The notes: generated by a model from the letters alone, not told the origin. A stretch of DNA of 5,325 nucleotides from Deltaproteobacteria bacterium (GCA_021414045.1 JAIOPF010000279.1:1-5325), one strand, 5' to 3'; counted from the stretch's first letter, positions 1-5,325 are shown. Made by a program: numbers and translations.

Positions 1-954
1 GACTTGCTGAGAAAAACGCGAAAAAATCCCGAAGGCGGAGGAACTCGCCGCGAGCGGCTCCCATCCGCCGCGCAAAGCGGCGACGGACTTGGAGCTCAGG
101 GCCCCCGCGCCTTTGAGACAAAACAGGGTCAGGCCCGTCGAGGCAAATTCATGGCCCAAGCTTTTGGCGCTCCAGTCTTGCGGAATTCCGGAGACTTGGC
201 GGCCGATTTTGGACGTGAGGACGAAAGCGGGAACCTCGGCCGTCAGGCCCGCGGCGGAAGCAAGCATCGTCGCCCCGAGTCCGCGGGTGAAAAAACCGCT
301 GCCGGGATTGTTCCATAAACGGGATAAGGCGTAGAGTTTGGTGCCCTTGAAAACCAGTGAACCAACGCCGAATCCGGCGAGCATCCAAGGATCGGAGACT
401 TCGCCAGCGAATCGTCTGAGTAAGTGTTCGAAACGTGGTCCCGTGGCCCCGCTGCCGAGAATCGCTCCCAACTCCCGCTGCGCGGAAGCGCGAATCTCGG
501 GCAATTCCCGCGGGGCTCTTGAAACACCCTGAAGTAGAAGCGAAGCCGCTCCCAGATTTCCATCTTCCTCGAGACGGCGGGCGAATTGCGTGATCCCCCG
601 CCAAAACATGGCAGGATCGGAATCCTTGGCCAACTCGGTCAATTCGGCAAGACGCGCGGGCGAAAGCTGGGAGCGCAAGGTCCCTTGATAACTCTGGGGC
701 ATGCCCTCCAACAAGGCGCCAAAATCCGCGGTAGGTTTTGCTGCCATGATGAGGCTAAGCGGGCCTTCAGGGACTTCCGTCGGAAAGTCATTCCTGGCCA
801 AGTCGTCCAAAAAACGGGCGAGAAAAATCTGTTGGGTTCGGAGCTCTGAGGGTGAGGAAGCTGAGGAGAAGTCGGCGGACAAAGGTCGGCCCCAGGCGGC
901 AAGATCCGCCTCCCCAGGGGTTTTACCCGGTAACCTGTTGTGCCCCCACGACAT
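1..954 (-). CDS. Hypothetical protein, N-terminal 318 residues; paralogue of the 1557-4213 gene (runs off left edge)
   Basis: The minus-strand frame is open without a stop from ATG 954-952 to base 1, giving 318 residues; the C-terminus lies outside the window. The start is supported by an AGGA ribosome binding site five bases upstream (960-963) and by an in-frame stop at 976-978 with no other start between. I do not recognise a named family. There is no signal peptide. Residues 1-60 are polar and probably disordered, and about 60-180 are helical. About 190-290 form an Ala/Gly/Leu-rich hydrophobic region that could contain membrane-associated helices. The protein aligns in order with the 1557-4213 product: D-S-D-P-A-M-F at 111-117, D-P-W-M-L-A-G-F-G at 188-196, and A-E-V-P-A-F-V-L-T with K-I-G at 239-251. 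That collinearity makes them paralogues, and it confirms the frame. Its promoter should lie in 955-1084 but I cannot place it. Function unknown. Confidence 0.85.
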   Translation of the reverse strand, partial: MSWGHNRLPGKTPGEADLAAWGRPLSADFSSASSPSELRTQQIFLARFLDDLARNDFPTEVPEGPLSLIMAAKPTADFGALLEGMPQSYQGTLRSQLSPARLAELTELAKDSDPAMFWRGITQFARRLEEDGNLGAASLLLQGVSRAPRELPEIRASAQRELGAILGSGATGPRFEHLLRRFAGEVSDPWMLAGFGVGSLVFKGTKLYALSRLWNNPGSGFFTRGLGATMLASAAGLTAEVPAFVLTSKIGRQVSGIPQDWSAKSLGHEFASTGLTLFCLKGAGALSSKSVAALRGGWEPLAASSSAFGIFSRFSQQV

Positions 955-959
955 GTTAA

Positions 960-963
960 TCCT
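960..963 (-). promoter_or_regulatory. Ribosome binding site of the left-edge gene
   Basis: On the minus strand this reads AGGA (within TTAGGA), with five bases to ATG 954. It fixes the start of the truncated left-edge gene. Confidence 0.6.
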
Positions 964-969
964 AACTAT

Positions 970-998
970 TTGAAATCAGTAATAAAAATATCTATAAT
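970..998 (+). promoter_or_regulatory. Sigma-70 type promoter (TTGAAA-N17-TATAAT) for the 1085-1555 gene
   Basis: The -35 hexamer TTGAAA (970-975) has one mismatch to TTGACA. A 17-base spacer separates it from a perfect TATAAT (993-998). The predicted transcription start is near 1005, giving a leader of about 80 bases before ATG 1085. It lies in the AT-rich divergent region, and its -35 is only 16 bases from the start codon of the left-edge minus gene. The two divergent transcription units therefore probably share or compete for this DNA. Known: housekeeping sigma consensus. Inferred: actual use. Confidence 0.65.
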
Positions 999-1084
999 GA
1001 TTTGTTTTTTTATCGTCCTACGGGAAGCGAAGTTGCTTTGTACAAGAAAGAATTCATTGGCCTATTCCGCGATTAAAATGAAAA

Positions 1085-1555
1085 ATGCGTAAGATGAGCC
1101 CTCCCCGCCCAAGCCTCGATCAAGTCGCCGTCGATCTCGCGCTGACCAGTCACGCCCTCACGCAAACCGGACGACTGCTATTCGAAAGCCTGGAAAAACC
1201 CATGAATTCGCTTAAGGCCGGACGCTCGCCCCGGGCCCTCGCCCTTTCCGAAACGGTCGAAAAAGCCGGAGCCTTGCGCGGAACCTTGGCGGAGATCCTG
1301 AACGACTTTCAGTCGCGCGGCCTCGAATTCAAAAGTTACGAATCCGAGTGGAAGGATCCTAACTTCGCGGTTCAGATGCAAGCCCTGGAAGGAGAGCTCC
1401 GATTCTGGACGGCCTTTCACGACCGCAGCCAAATCCTCCTCAAAAAACTGCAACTGATCGCGGAGCTGGAAAATTTGAGCGCCTTGGGCCGCGCTCCCAT
1501 CCAAGACGCGTGGGACGAAATGCGAGCCCTCGCCATGGCCGAATCCAGCTCATAA
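1085..1555 (+). CDS. Small all-helical hypothetical protein, 156 residues
   Basis: The open frame from ATG 1085 to TAA 1553-1555 has high GC at third codon positions, which supports it over the opposite-strand shadow. No family is recognised. There is no signal peptide, no transmembrane segment and no cysteine. The sequence is rich in Leu, Ala, Glu and Lys with amphipathic stretches at about 10-40, 49-77 and 96-150, suggesting a soluble helical bundle or coiled-coil protein. An in-frame stop at 1079-1081 excludes a longer product. The start is uncertain: neither ATG 1085 nor ATG 1094 (Met4) has a clear ribosome binding site. A four-codon open frame (1078-1092) ends one base before ATG 1094, which could couple translation to Met4. 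A near-consensus promoter lies about 90 bases upstream. The gene sits between two minus-strand paralogues and converges on the larger one, with one base between stop codons. Confidence 0.75.
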   Translation: MRKMSPPRPSLDQVAVDLALTSHALTQTGRLLFESLEKPMNSLKAGRSPRALALSETVEKAGALRGTLAEILNDFQSRGLEFKSYESEWKDPNFAVQMQALEGELRFWTAFHDRSQILLKKLQLIAELENLSALGRAPIQDAWDEMRALAMAESSS

Positions 1556-1556
1556 T

Positions 1557-3995
1557 CTATTTCGGTGATTTATTTTCCGGAGGAGTGGCCCGCAAGATGA
1601 AGGCCTCGGCCTGGGCTCCCGAAGGCATCAGGACCTCGGGTAGATTTTTGCGGCCATAAGCGGCTCCGAAAAAACTCGCCGCCAAGCTGGGGTGATATCC
1701 GGGGACTCTCGACTCCCGCGCCGTACGCATGAGATCGACCAGGCGCGAACCGTCGCCGCCGGAGCGCAGAAAGAGATAGAGCCCCGTGGAAAAATAATCC
1801 GCGGCGTTGGCTTCGTAACCCAATTGTTCGAGTCCAACCTGGGGGTCGCTTTGCGGATCGCTCAAGGCATCCATCAGCAAAAAACGATCCTGCAGGATTT
1901 GCGCCTCGGGACGACTCTTGAGGCGCTCGAGGAGATCGGGACCACGGGTCCCATGCTCGATCAGGGAACTAAGGGTCTCCGCGCCGAGCAGCAATGCCGC
2001 CTGGGTTTCCTGCCCCGTCCGATAGCCGATGGCCGTCTGCTGAACGTGGGCTTGCAATTCCTCGGGACTCCTGGACTGCGCGAAGGCATAGGCCAGGCTC
2101 TCGTGCAATAGCTCCAATTCAAGATCATGGCTCACGTAAGGAACCGGATCTCCACCGCGCAACCGCTGCGTCAAAGGACTGTCCGGAAATTGGGCATCCG
2201 GCGGAACCCCTAGCCCGAGTATCGCTCCATGGCGGCGCTGCAGCATTTCCTCGGACGCGACGCCGCGGCGCAAGAGCCGGCCTAGCCCGGGGATCTTCCA
2301 AACCGTGCGGCCGTAAAATCCGTTCAAGGAATCCGTCGCGCCGCGCAACTTCGCGTATACCGCCTCGCTCCAGCCATATTCGCGAGCGCTCTGCAAGGCC
2401 TCCCGCGCTTTGGCGAGCGAGCCCGCCAAAGCGCTGCGCTGCGCTTCGTCGTTCTCGATTTTCGCGCTGGCCTGTTCGGCCTCTTGCGGAGGTATGCCGC
2501 TCTCGCTGCTCGCGGCGGAACGCCGGAACAAGGCTTTCAGCGAGGCGACGCTGCGCTTCAAGACGTTCTCATGCTCCCTGGCCGCATTCAACTCGGCCTC
2601 GATCTCCGCCAAGCTCCTCTCGAAAGACTCGCTGTGCTCGAGATCCGGGCGTTCGTCGATGCGCTCCAATAGCTCTTGCAGGCGTTTGGCGGCCTTGCCC
2701 AAGACGGTGTCCCGGGTATCGGCCTTTTGCAGGTATTCATCGAGGCTTCTTTGCAGGAGTTCGGTCAACACCGCGCGGCGAGTGGGCGTTCCGTCGCCGT
2801 TGCCTCCGCGTCCCGTTCCGTTCGCGCCGTCCCCGTTTTCCGAGCTCATGAAGACGACGCCTTCCAAACGAGGGTCACTAAAACGGCCGCGACGACCCGC
2901 CGTCGCGAAGGCCGGTTCTAAAATCCATCCCGCACTCGAGTCGGAATCGAAAGACTCACCCGGGGAGATCTCGCGGAAACGTCGGGCCAAGACGCGAAGG
3001 CCACGGCTCTCCAAGGCCTCCGCGACCGCGAAATTCTTGCCGGCGGCTCCGTTACGGATCCAGGATTCGAGGGAGAATGGCCCCGCTCGGCCCTCCCGGA
3101 AAGCGGCGGCGATCTCCGCGGAAGCCGCCTGGTGAGCGCCCTGGCCCGGTTCGACTCGCGCCAGGCGCAAGAAATCCCGCATCCGGTTCCCCAGCAGAGA
3201 ATTCCTTTGTGCCTCGATTTGGGGGGCCAGCGAATCGACGCCGAGTTGATGCATGATCCGACCCGCGAGCCGCATGTGTCCGACGGTCAGCAGCCCCTGC
3301 AGCCAAGGCTCGGCTCCAGGAGTGGCCTCCTCGAGACCCAACCCGACGTTGAGGGAATGAGCCGCGACGACCAAACTCAATTCGGAACCGAAACGCAGGC
3401 TCTCGAAAGTAAAGCGCCCGAAGGGTGTCAAGCCGCCAGCGGCGTCGTTGAGTCCGCCGAGAGTCCGAATTCGAGGGCCGGCGATCTGCAGCGCATTGCC
3501 GGCGACGCGCAGCAGGCCAAAAGTCGTATATCCCGAAAGGAGCTCGCGGCGCAGGCCGTCCGCGCTGAGCGAAGGATCCGCGCCAAGGAAAATTTCCGTG
3601 CCGAGCCGTCGGGTCAAAGTGAGCGTCGGAACTTCGACGGCGAGGGCCGCGCCTTCGGAAGCCAATAGAGTTCCCCAACCCAATCGCGTCGACCGAGCCA
3701 GCACCGCAAGCGAGGCGGCGCGGGAAACCAGCAAGGAGGCGCCGAAAGATCCCAGCATCAGCGGAGAAGCGAGCTCCCTCAAGAGATGCGGCGCTTGGCG
3801 CTCGAGTTGATCGGAGAAACTTCCCCCTCCGTTCAGGACTTCCAGTTCCGCTTCCGCCAAAGAGCGAGTGGCGGCATTCGTTTGAGCGAGCAAAAGCAGT
3901 TCTCGGGAAAAAAGCGGCATCCTTTCGGCGCGAAGGTTTCGGCGCGCCAAGGAAAGCAGGCCCTGGGCGAAAAAGTCGGGATCGTCCTCGCCCAA
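1557..3995 (-). CDS. Large hypothetical protein, 812-residue open frame; probably the 3' part of a frameshifted gene
   Basis: The open frame ends at TAG (1557-1559). The first usable start in frame is TTG 3995, which has no ribosome binding site and cuts into the region homologous to the left-edge protein, so it is probably not the true start. Residues 1-60 are helical, with D-D-P-D-F-F at 4-9. Residues 75-260 are an Ala/Gly/Leu-rich hydrophobic region containing S-P-L-M-L-G-S-F-G (77-85) and the E-V-P-T-L-T-L-T core (121-128). Residues 385-403 are a Gly/Asn/Asp-rich linker. Residues 405-545 are a charged coiled-coil-like stretch. Residues 560-812 are mixed helical with no recognised catalytic motif. 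There is no cysteine and no signal peptide. I cannot assign a function. A cytoplasmic or membrane-associated scaffold-like role would fit the composition, but that is speculation. Several large plus-strand open frames across it are shadows: they are Arg/Pro/Ser-rich and lack the paralogue match. Confidence 0.8.
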   Translation of the reverse strand: MGEDDPDFFAQGLLSLARRNLRAERMPLFSRELLLLAQTNAATRSLAEAELEVLNGGGSFSDQLERQAPHLLRELASPLMLGSFGASLLVSRAASLAVLARSTRLGWGTLLASEGAALAVEVPTLTLTRRLGTEIFLGADPSLSADGLRRELLSGYTTFGLLRVAGNALQIAGPRIRTLGGLNDAAGGLTPFGRFTFESLRFGSELSLVVAAHSLNVGLGLEEATPGAEPWLQGLLTVGHMRLAGRIMHQLGVDSLAPQIEAQRNSLLGNRMRDFLRLARVEPGQGAHQAASAEIAAAFREGRAGPFSLESWIRNGAAGKNFAVAEALESRGLRVLARRFREISPGESFDSDSSAGWILEPAFATAGRRGRFSDPRLEGVVFMSSENGDGANGTGRGGNGDGTPTRRAVLTELLQRSLDEYLQKADTRDTVLGKAAKRLQELLERIDERPDLEHSESFERSLAEIEAELNAAREHENVLKRSVASLKALFRRSAASSESGIPPQEAEQASAKIENDEAQRSALAGSLAKAREALQSAREYGWSEAVYAKLRGATDSLNGFYGRTVWKIPGLGRLLRRGVASEEMLQRRHGAILGLGVPPDAQFPDSPLTQRLRGGDPVPYVSHDLELELLHESLAYAFAQSRSPEELQAHVQQTAIGYRTGQETQAALLLGAETLSSLIEHGTRGPDLLERLKSRPEAQILQDRFLLMDALSDPQSDPQVGLEQLGYEANAADYFSTGLYLFLRSGGDGSRLVDLMRTARESRVPGYHPSLAASFFGAAYGRKNLPEVLMPSGAQAEAFILRATPPENKSPK

Positions 3996-4014
3996 GAGCG
4001 AAACCAGGCGCCGC

Positions 4015-4213
4015 TTTCGCGACGATAGCGCTCGGATTCTTCCGCCGCCGCCGTCCGCAAAAGATTGAAGACCATTTCTCGAAAACGAGGGTTTTCCCGG
4101 GCCAGTACCGTCTCGGCTAAAGGGAGACCCCTCCTCGCAGGCGAGGCGAAAAAATCTTCGGGCGCGGTCCGATTCGCGGGGCCGCGCCGATGGGTTCCAA
4201 GGGGCGGAGACAT
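4015..4213 (-). pseudogene. Displaced N-terminal part of the 1557-3995 gene, in another frame (probable frameshift near 4015)
   Basis: ATG 4213 opens a different minus frame whose first 66 codons look coding: common codons and a helical sequence such as R-F-R-E-M-V-F-N-L-L at residues 43-52. After about codon 66 this frame turns into Trp/Arg/Pro/Cys-rich nonsense, exactly where the 812-residue frame becomes sensible (K-R-R-L-V-S-L-L-G-E-D-D-P). The left-edge paralogue has one continuous stretch covering both pieces, P-L-S-L through D-S-D-P, with 36 residues between the anchor F and P. Here the same interval is 104 bases, one short of 35 codons. Adding one base in the AAA run (minus strand; 4015-4017) would join them into about 885 residues. 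ATG 4213 is the only start in this frame before a stop at 4244-4246, and it lacks a clear ribosome binding site. This may be a true mutation or a sequencing or assembly error. Confidence 0.65.
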
Positions 4214-4471
4214 AGAAAAAACCGAGAAATTACAAATTTTTACTTAAAATATGAGGACTTATCGCCGTAAGCGAAAATAGGTTGCGGGAGAATGGTCTAG
4301 GCGGCTCAAGAGAGCACCGTCCTAAATTCGGAGGCCCGCGTGTAATCCCAAACGGAAATCGTCCCCTCTTCCCCACCCGAATTCAGGCCAAGCTGCTTTT
4401 TCGTTACCGAAATGTCAACGGATTCCCTCTTTTCTTCGGTTTTTCCAGGGAAGGCCCTCGCCCCCCTCGAC

Positions 4472-4487
4472 TGGCACTAGGTTTGCT
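4472..4487 (+). promoter_or_regulatory. Sigma-54 (RpoN) -24/-12 promoter of the ComEA-like gene
   Basis: TGGCAC (4472-4477), five bases, then TTGCT (4483-4487) match the RpoN consensus TGGCAC-N5-TTGCW at every defined base. The invariant GG (4473-4474) and GC (4485-4486) are separated by exactly ten bases. The predicted start is near 4498, giving a leader of about 44 bases before ATG 4542. Promoters of this class need an AAA+ enhancer-binding activator, so the gene is inferred to be conditionally expressed. No activator gene is in the window. A candidate dyad, ACCGAA (4406-4411) and TTCGGT (4435-4440), lies upstream, but it is closer than most enhancer sites and widely spaced. Confidence 0.75.
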
Positions 4488-4527
4488 TTCAACGAAAACC
4501 CATCAATCAACCACCTCTTCTTCATTG

Positions 4528-4534
4528 AAAGGAG
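4528..4534 (+). promoter_or_regulatory. Ribosome binding site AAAGGAG of the ComEA-like gene
   Basis: A strong Shine-Dalgarno match lies seven bases before ATG 4542. It fixes the start immediately ahead of an ideal signal peptide. Confidence 0.85.
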
Positions 4535-4541
4535 TCCTCTC

Positions 4542-4922
4542 ATGTCCCTGAAAAAAATCCTCGTTGCGCTGGCCTTCCCGGCCTTGGCGATTTTCCTCGC
4601 CGGTTTCGTTCCCGCCTCGGTCTCGGCCAAGGCTCTCGAAGGCGTCGTCAACATCAATACCGCGACGCCAAAAGAGCTGACCATGCTTCCAGGCGTCGGC
4701 AAGGCGAAGGCGGAGCAGATCGTGCAATATCGCCAGACCAAGCCTTTCGGATCCGTCGACGATCTGAAGAGCATTCCCGGACTCGGCGCGAAACGCATCG
4801 AGGCGATGCGGCCCCACGTCGTCGTCGACGGCGCCACCACCGCGAAGCGCCTCGCGACGAAAAAAGACGCCGCTCCCGAGGGCGCGGCTCAAGCTCCGGC
4901 TCCCGCGGCGCCGAAAAGCTAG
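4542..4922 (+). CDS. Secreted ComEA-like helix-hairpin-helix DNA-binding protein, 126 residues
   Basis: The start is set by the AAAGGAG site and a clear Sec signal peptide: Lys-Lys at 4-5, a hydrophobic core at about 6-24, and S-V-S-A at 26-29 with likely cleavage before Lys30. The mature protein begins with the ComEA-family signature V-N-I-N-T-A-T-P-K-E-L (36-46). Two helix-hairpin-helix motifs follow, L-P-G-V-G-K (49-54) and I-P-G-L-G-A-K (78-84), separated by the typical K-P-F-G-S-V-D-D-L segment. The tail (100-126) is Lys then Ala/Pro-rich and probably disordered. Known: ComEA-type proteins bind double-stranded DNA non-specifically outside the inner membrane and pull it in during natural transformation, and many bacteria have short periplasmic versions. 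Inferred: a similar periplasmic DNA-binding role. Other competence genes are not in the window, so a competence function is unproven. It is a single-gene unit, with a sigma-54 promoter in front and a strong terminator behind. Confidence 0.93.
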   Translation: MSLKKILVALAFPALAIFLAGFVPASVSAKALEGVVNINTATPKELTMLPGVGKAKAEQIVQYRQTKPFGSVDDLKSIPGLGAKRIEAMRPHVVVDGATTAKRLATKKDAAPEGAAQAPAPAAPKS

Positions 4923-4943
4923 GCTCCCACCTCACACCCACAA

Positions 4944-5004
4944 GGCAAACCCCCTTGTTTGCCGCGCGGCGAGGCCCGCCCAGCCTCGCCGCGCATCCTT
5001 TTTT
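4944..5004 (+). terminator. Tandem double-hairpin Rho-independent terminator of the ComEA-like gene
   Basis: Hairpin 1 is GGCAAAC (4944-4950), a six-base loop, and GTTTGCC (4957-4963). It abuts hairpin 2, a perfect 12-pair GC-rich stem: GCGCGGCGAGGC (4964-4975), seven-base loop, GCCTCGCCGCGC (4983-4994). After ATCC comes a run of six T (4999-5004). Hairpin 2 plus the T run is the terminator proper. Hairpin 1, starting 21 bases after the stop codon, may act as an anti-decay structure or back-up. Confidence 0.88.
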
Positions 5005-5024
5005 CCCCAGGCCAATTCCCTCGC

Positions 5025-5064
5025 AAAAAAAAGAAGGGATCGCGGAAAACCGCAATCCCTTCTT
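5025..5064 (-). terminator. Rho-independent terminator of the right-edge minus-strand gene
   Basis: Read on the minus strand, a 15-pair stem (arms 5064-5050 and 5045-5031) closes a TTTT loop (5049-5046) and leads into eight T (5032-5025). The single non-Watson-Crick position (5041/5054) is a U-G wobble on the minus-strand RNA but a C-A mismatch on the plus strand. That fits minus-strand use. It begins 22 bases after the stop codon of the right-edge gene and lies back to back with the ComEA-like gene's terminator, insulating the two units. Confidence 0.88.
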
Positions 5065-5086
5065 AACGCTATTCATCCATTTCGGA

Positions 5087-5325
5087 TTAGGCTTGGCGAC
5101 GGAACCGCAACGCCAAAAGCAAACCGAGGAAAGGCAAGGCGAAACCAAGCATGGAAGCCGAGGATGTCCCGGCATTCAAGGAGCATCCTCCGCCGCCGAT
5201 GGAAGTTCCCGCGGGCAACCCCCCGCCGCCTCCGCCACCATTGTTGTTATTGTTGCCTCCGTTGTCGTTCCCGCCGCCGTTATCTTGGCCGCTTCCCACG
5301 ATGTCGATCCCGAAAGTGAAATTGT
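5087..5325 (-). CDS. C-terminal end of a surface/exported protein with a Cys-TM-Arg sorting tail (enters from right edge)
   Basis: The frame is open from the right edge to TAA (5087-5089), giving 78 visible residues; the N-terminus lies outside. A GTG at 5299 could be read as a start, but eight in-frame codons upstream (N-F-T-F-G-I-D-I) look like a beta-strand of a larger protein and no ribosome binding site is seen, so this is a fragment. It shows an Asn/Gly/Asp-rich linker with runs of five Asn and seven Gly, then G-G-G-G-C-S-L with Cys at 5183-5185. A hydrophobic helix (M-L-G-F-A-L-P-F-L-G-L-L-L-A-L) and a basic end R-F-R-R-Q-A follow. This three-part tail resembles the MYXO-CTERM / JDVT-CTERM / GlyGly-CTERM families, whose members are exported by Sec and processed at the C-terminus by dedicated membrane proteases. 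The Cys-containing form is closest to the MYXO and JDVT types. The protein is inferred to be envelope-anchored or surface-displayed; its main domain cannot be seen. Confidence 0.8.
   Translation of the reverse strand, partial: NFTFGIDIVGSGQDNGGGNDNGGNNNNNGGGGGGGLPAGTSIGGGGCSLNAGTSSASMLGFALPFLGLLLALRFRRQA
5217..5285 (-). repeat. Low-complexity Gly/Asn codon tract
   Basis: Imperfect triplet repeats of GGN and AAY codons on the minus strand encode the Asn/Gly linker ahead of the sorting tail. Such tracts change length readily by slippage. A shorter Gly/Asn/Asp linker occurs in the large gene (about 2787-2843), so glycine-asparagine linkers recur in this genome. Confidence 0.6.

Larger units (their letters stand above)
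4214..4541. other. Intergenic region between divergent genes
   Basis: These 328 bases hold no convincing gene. The left end (4214-4280) is AT-rich and should contain the promoter of the minus-strand gene, but I find no well-spaced -35/-10 pair there. A small dyad, CTTA-N6-TAAG, lies at 4258-4271. The right end carries the sigma-54 promoter and ribosome binding site of the ComEA-like gene. An 89-codon plus frame crossing 4282-4551 has no coding character and overlaps these signals. No tRNA, and no riboswitch that I recognise, is visible. Confidence 0.6.

Noticed and set aside
149..604. 151-codon minus-strand open frame near the left edge
   Set aside because: It lies inside the longer 1-954 minus frame in another phase. 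Only the longer frame matches the paralogue and has a ribosome binding site.
1036..1050. CTTTGTACAAGAAAG is identical to the central 15 bases of the engineered attB2 cloning site, and an EcoRI site overlaps its end.
   Set aside because: Identity stops at both ends of the 15 bases and the flanks are ordinary intergenic sequence, so I take it as coincidence rather than vector contamination or a natural att site. A vector screen of the parent contig would settle it.
1994..2851. 285-codon plus-strand open frame inside the large gene
   Set aside because: It is an Arg/Pro/Ser-rich shadow of a GC-rich gene with no domain, and it is fully covered by the minus gene, which has paralogue support.
2410..3135. 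241-codon plus-strand open frame
   Set aside because: Same shadow effect: low-complexity Ser/Arg/Ala composition and no ribosome binding site worth noting.
4281..4360. tRNA-like look around 4300-4350 (short stems, TTCG)
   Set aside because: There is no acceptor stem pairing, no T-arm consensus and no cloverleaf; not a tRNA.
4406..4440. ACCGAA ... TTCGGT inverted repeat as an enhancer site for a sigma-54 activator
   Set aside because: The arms are short, 23 bases apart, and only about 30-65 bases from the -24 element. This is too weak to annotate as an operator.
4282..4551. 89-codon plus-strand open frame upstream of and overlapping the ComEA-like start
   Set aside because: Composition is non-coding and it contains the sigma-54 promoter and the ribosome binding site.
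4415..4840. 141-codon minus-strand open frame opposite the ComEA-like gene
   Set aside because: The plus strand has an unmistakable signal peptide and helix-hairpin-helix motifs. The minus frame is an artefact that also crosses the sigma-54 promoter.
4654..5175. 173-codon minus-strand open frame covering the comEA 3' end, terminators and right-edge gene
   Set aside because: It crosses both terminators and conflicts with two better supported genes; its Arg/Ser/Cys-rich sequence is not protein-like.

Overview
GC-rich bacterial DNA with compact genes and high GC at third codon positions. Three traits fit a deltaproteobacterial-type lineage (Myxococcota, Bdellovibrionota or relatives): a C-terminal Cys/TM/Arg tail of the MYXO-CTERM/JDVT-CTERM kind, a textbook sigma-54 promoter, and large Ala/Leu-rich proteins of no named family. 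This placement is an inference; no taxonomic marker gene is present.

Left part (1-1555). A minus-strand gene starts at 954 and runs off the left edge, leaving 318 N-terminal residues. An AT-rich divergent intergenic region (955-1084) carries a near-consensus sigma-70 promoter pointing right, toward a small plus-strand gene (1085-1555) for an all-helical protein of unknown function.

Middle (1557-4213). A long minus-strand gene converges on the small gene, with one base between the stop codons. Its product is a paralogue of the left-edge protein, sharing the D-P / ML-G / EVP..LT..G core in the same order. Its 812-residue open frame has only a TTG start with no ribosome binding site, and the natural N-terminus lies in another frame starting at ATG 4213. 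The gene therefore appears to carry one frameshift near 4015; a repaired reading gives about 885 residues. The window thus holds two members of an uncharacterised family in the same orientation, separated by an unrelated plus-strand gene.

Right part (4214-5325). A 328-base intergenic region carries a sigma-54 (-24/-12) promoter with perfect GG-N10-GC spacing. It drives a secreted ComEA-like helix-hairpin-helix DNA-binding protein (4542-4922) that has a strong ribosome binding site. A tandem double hairpin with a T tract ends that transcript. A second, oppositely oriented terminator (5025-5064) ends a minus-strand gene entering from the right edge. That gene encodes an Asn/Gly-rich linker and a Cys/TM/Arg surface-sorting tail.

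The genes do not form one obvious operon. Shared themes are envelope-facing products (secreted DNA-binding protein, CTERM-sorted protein) and two members of an orphan family. I see no RNA gene, insertion sequence, CRISPR array or phage gene.
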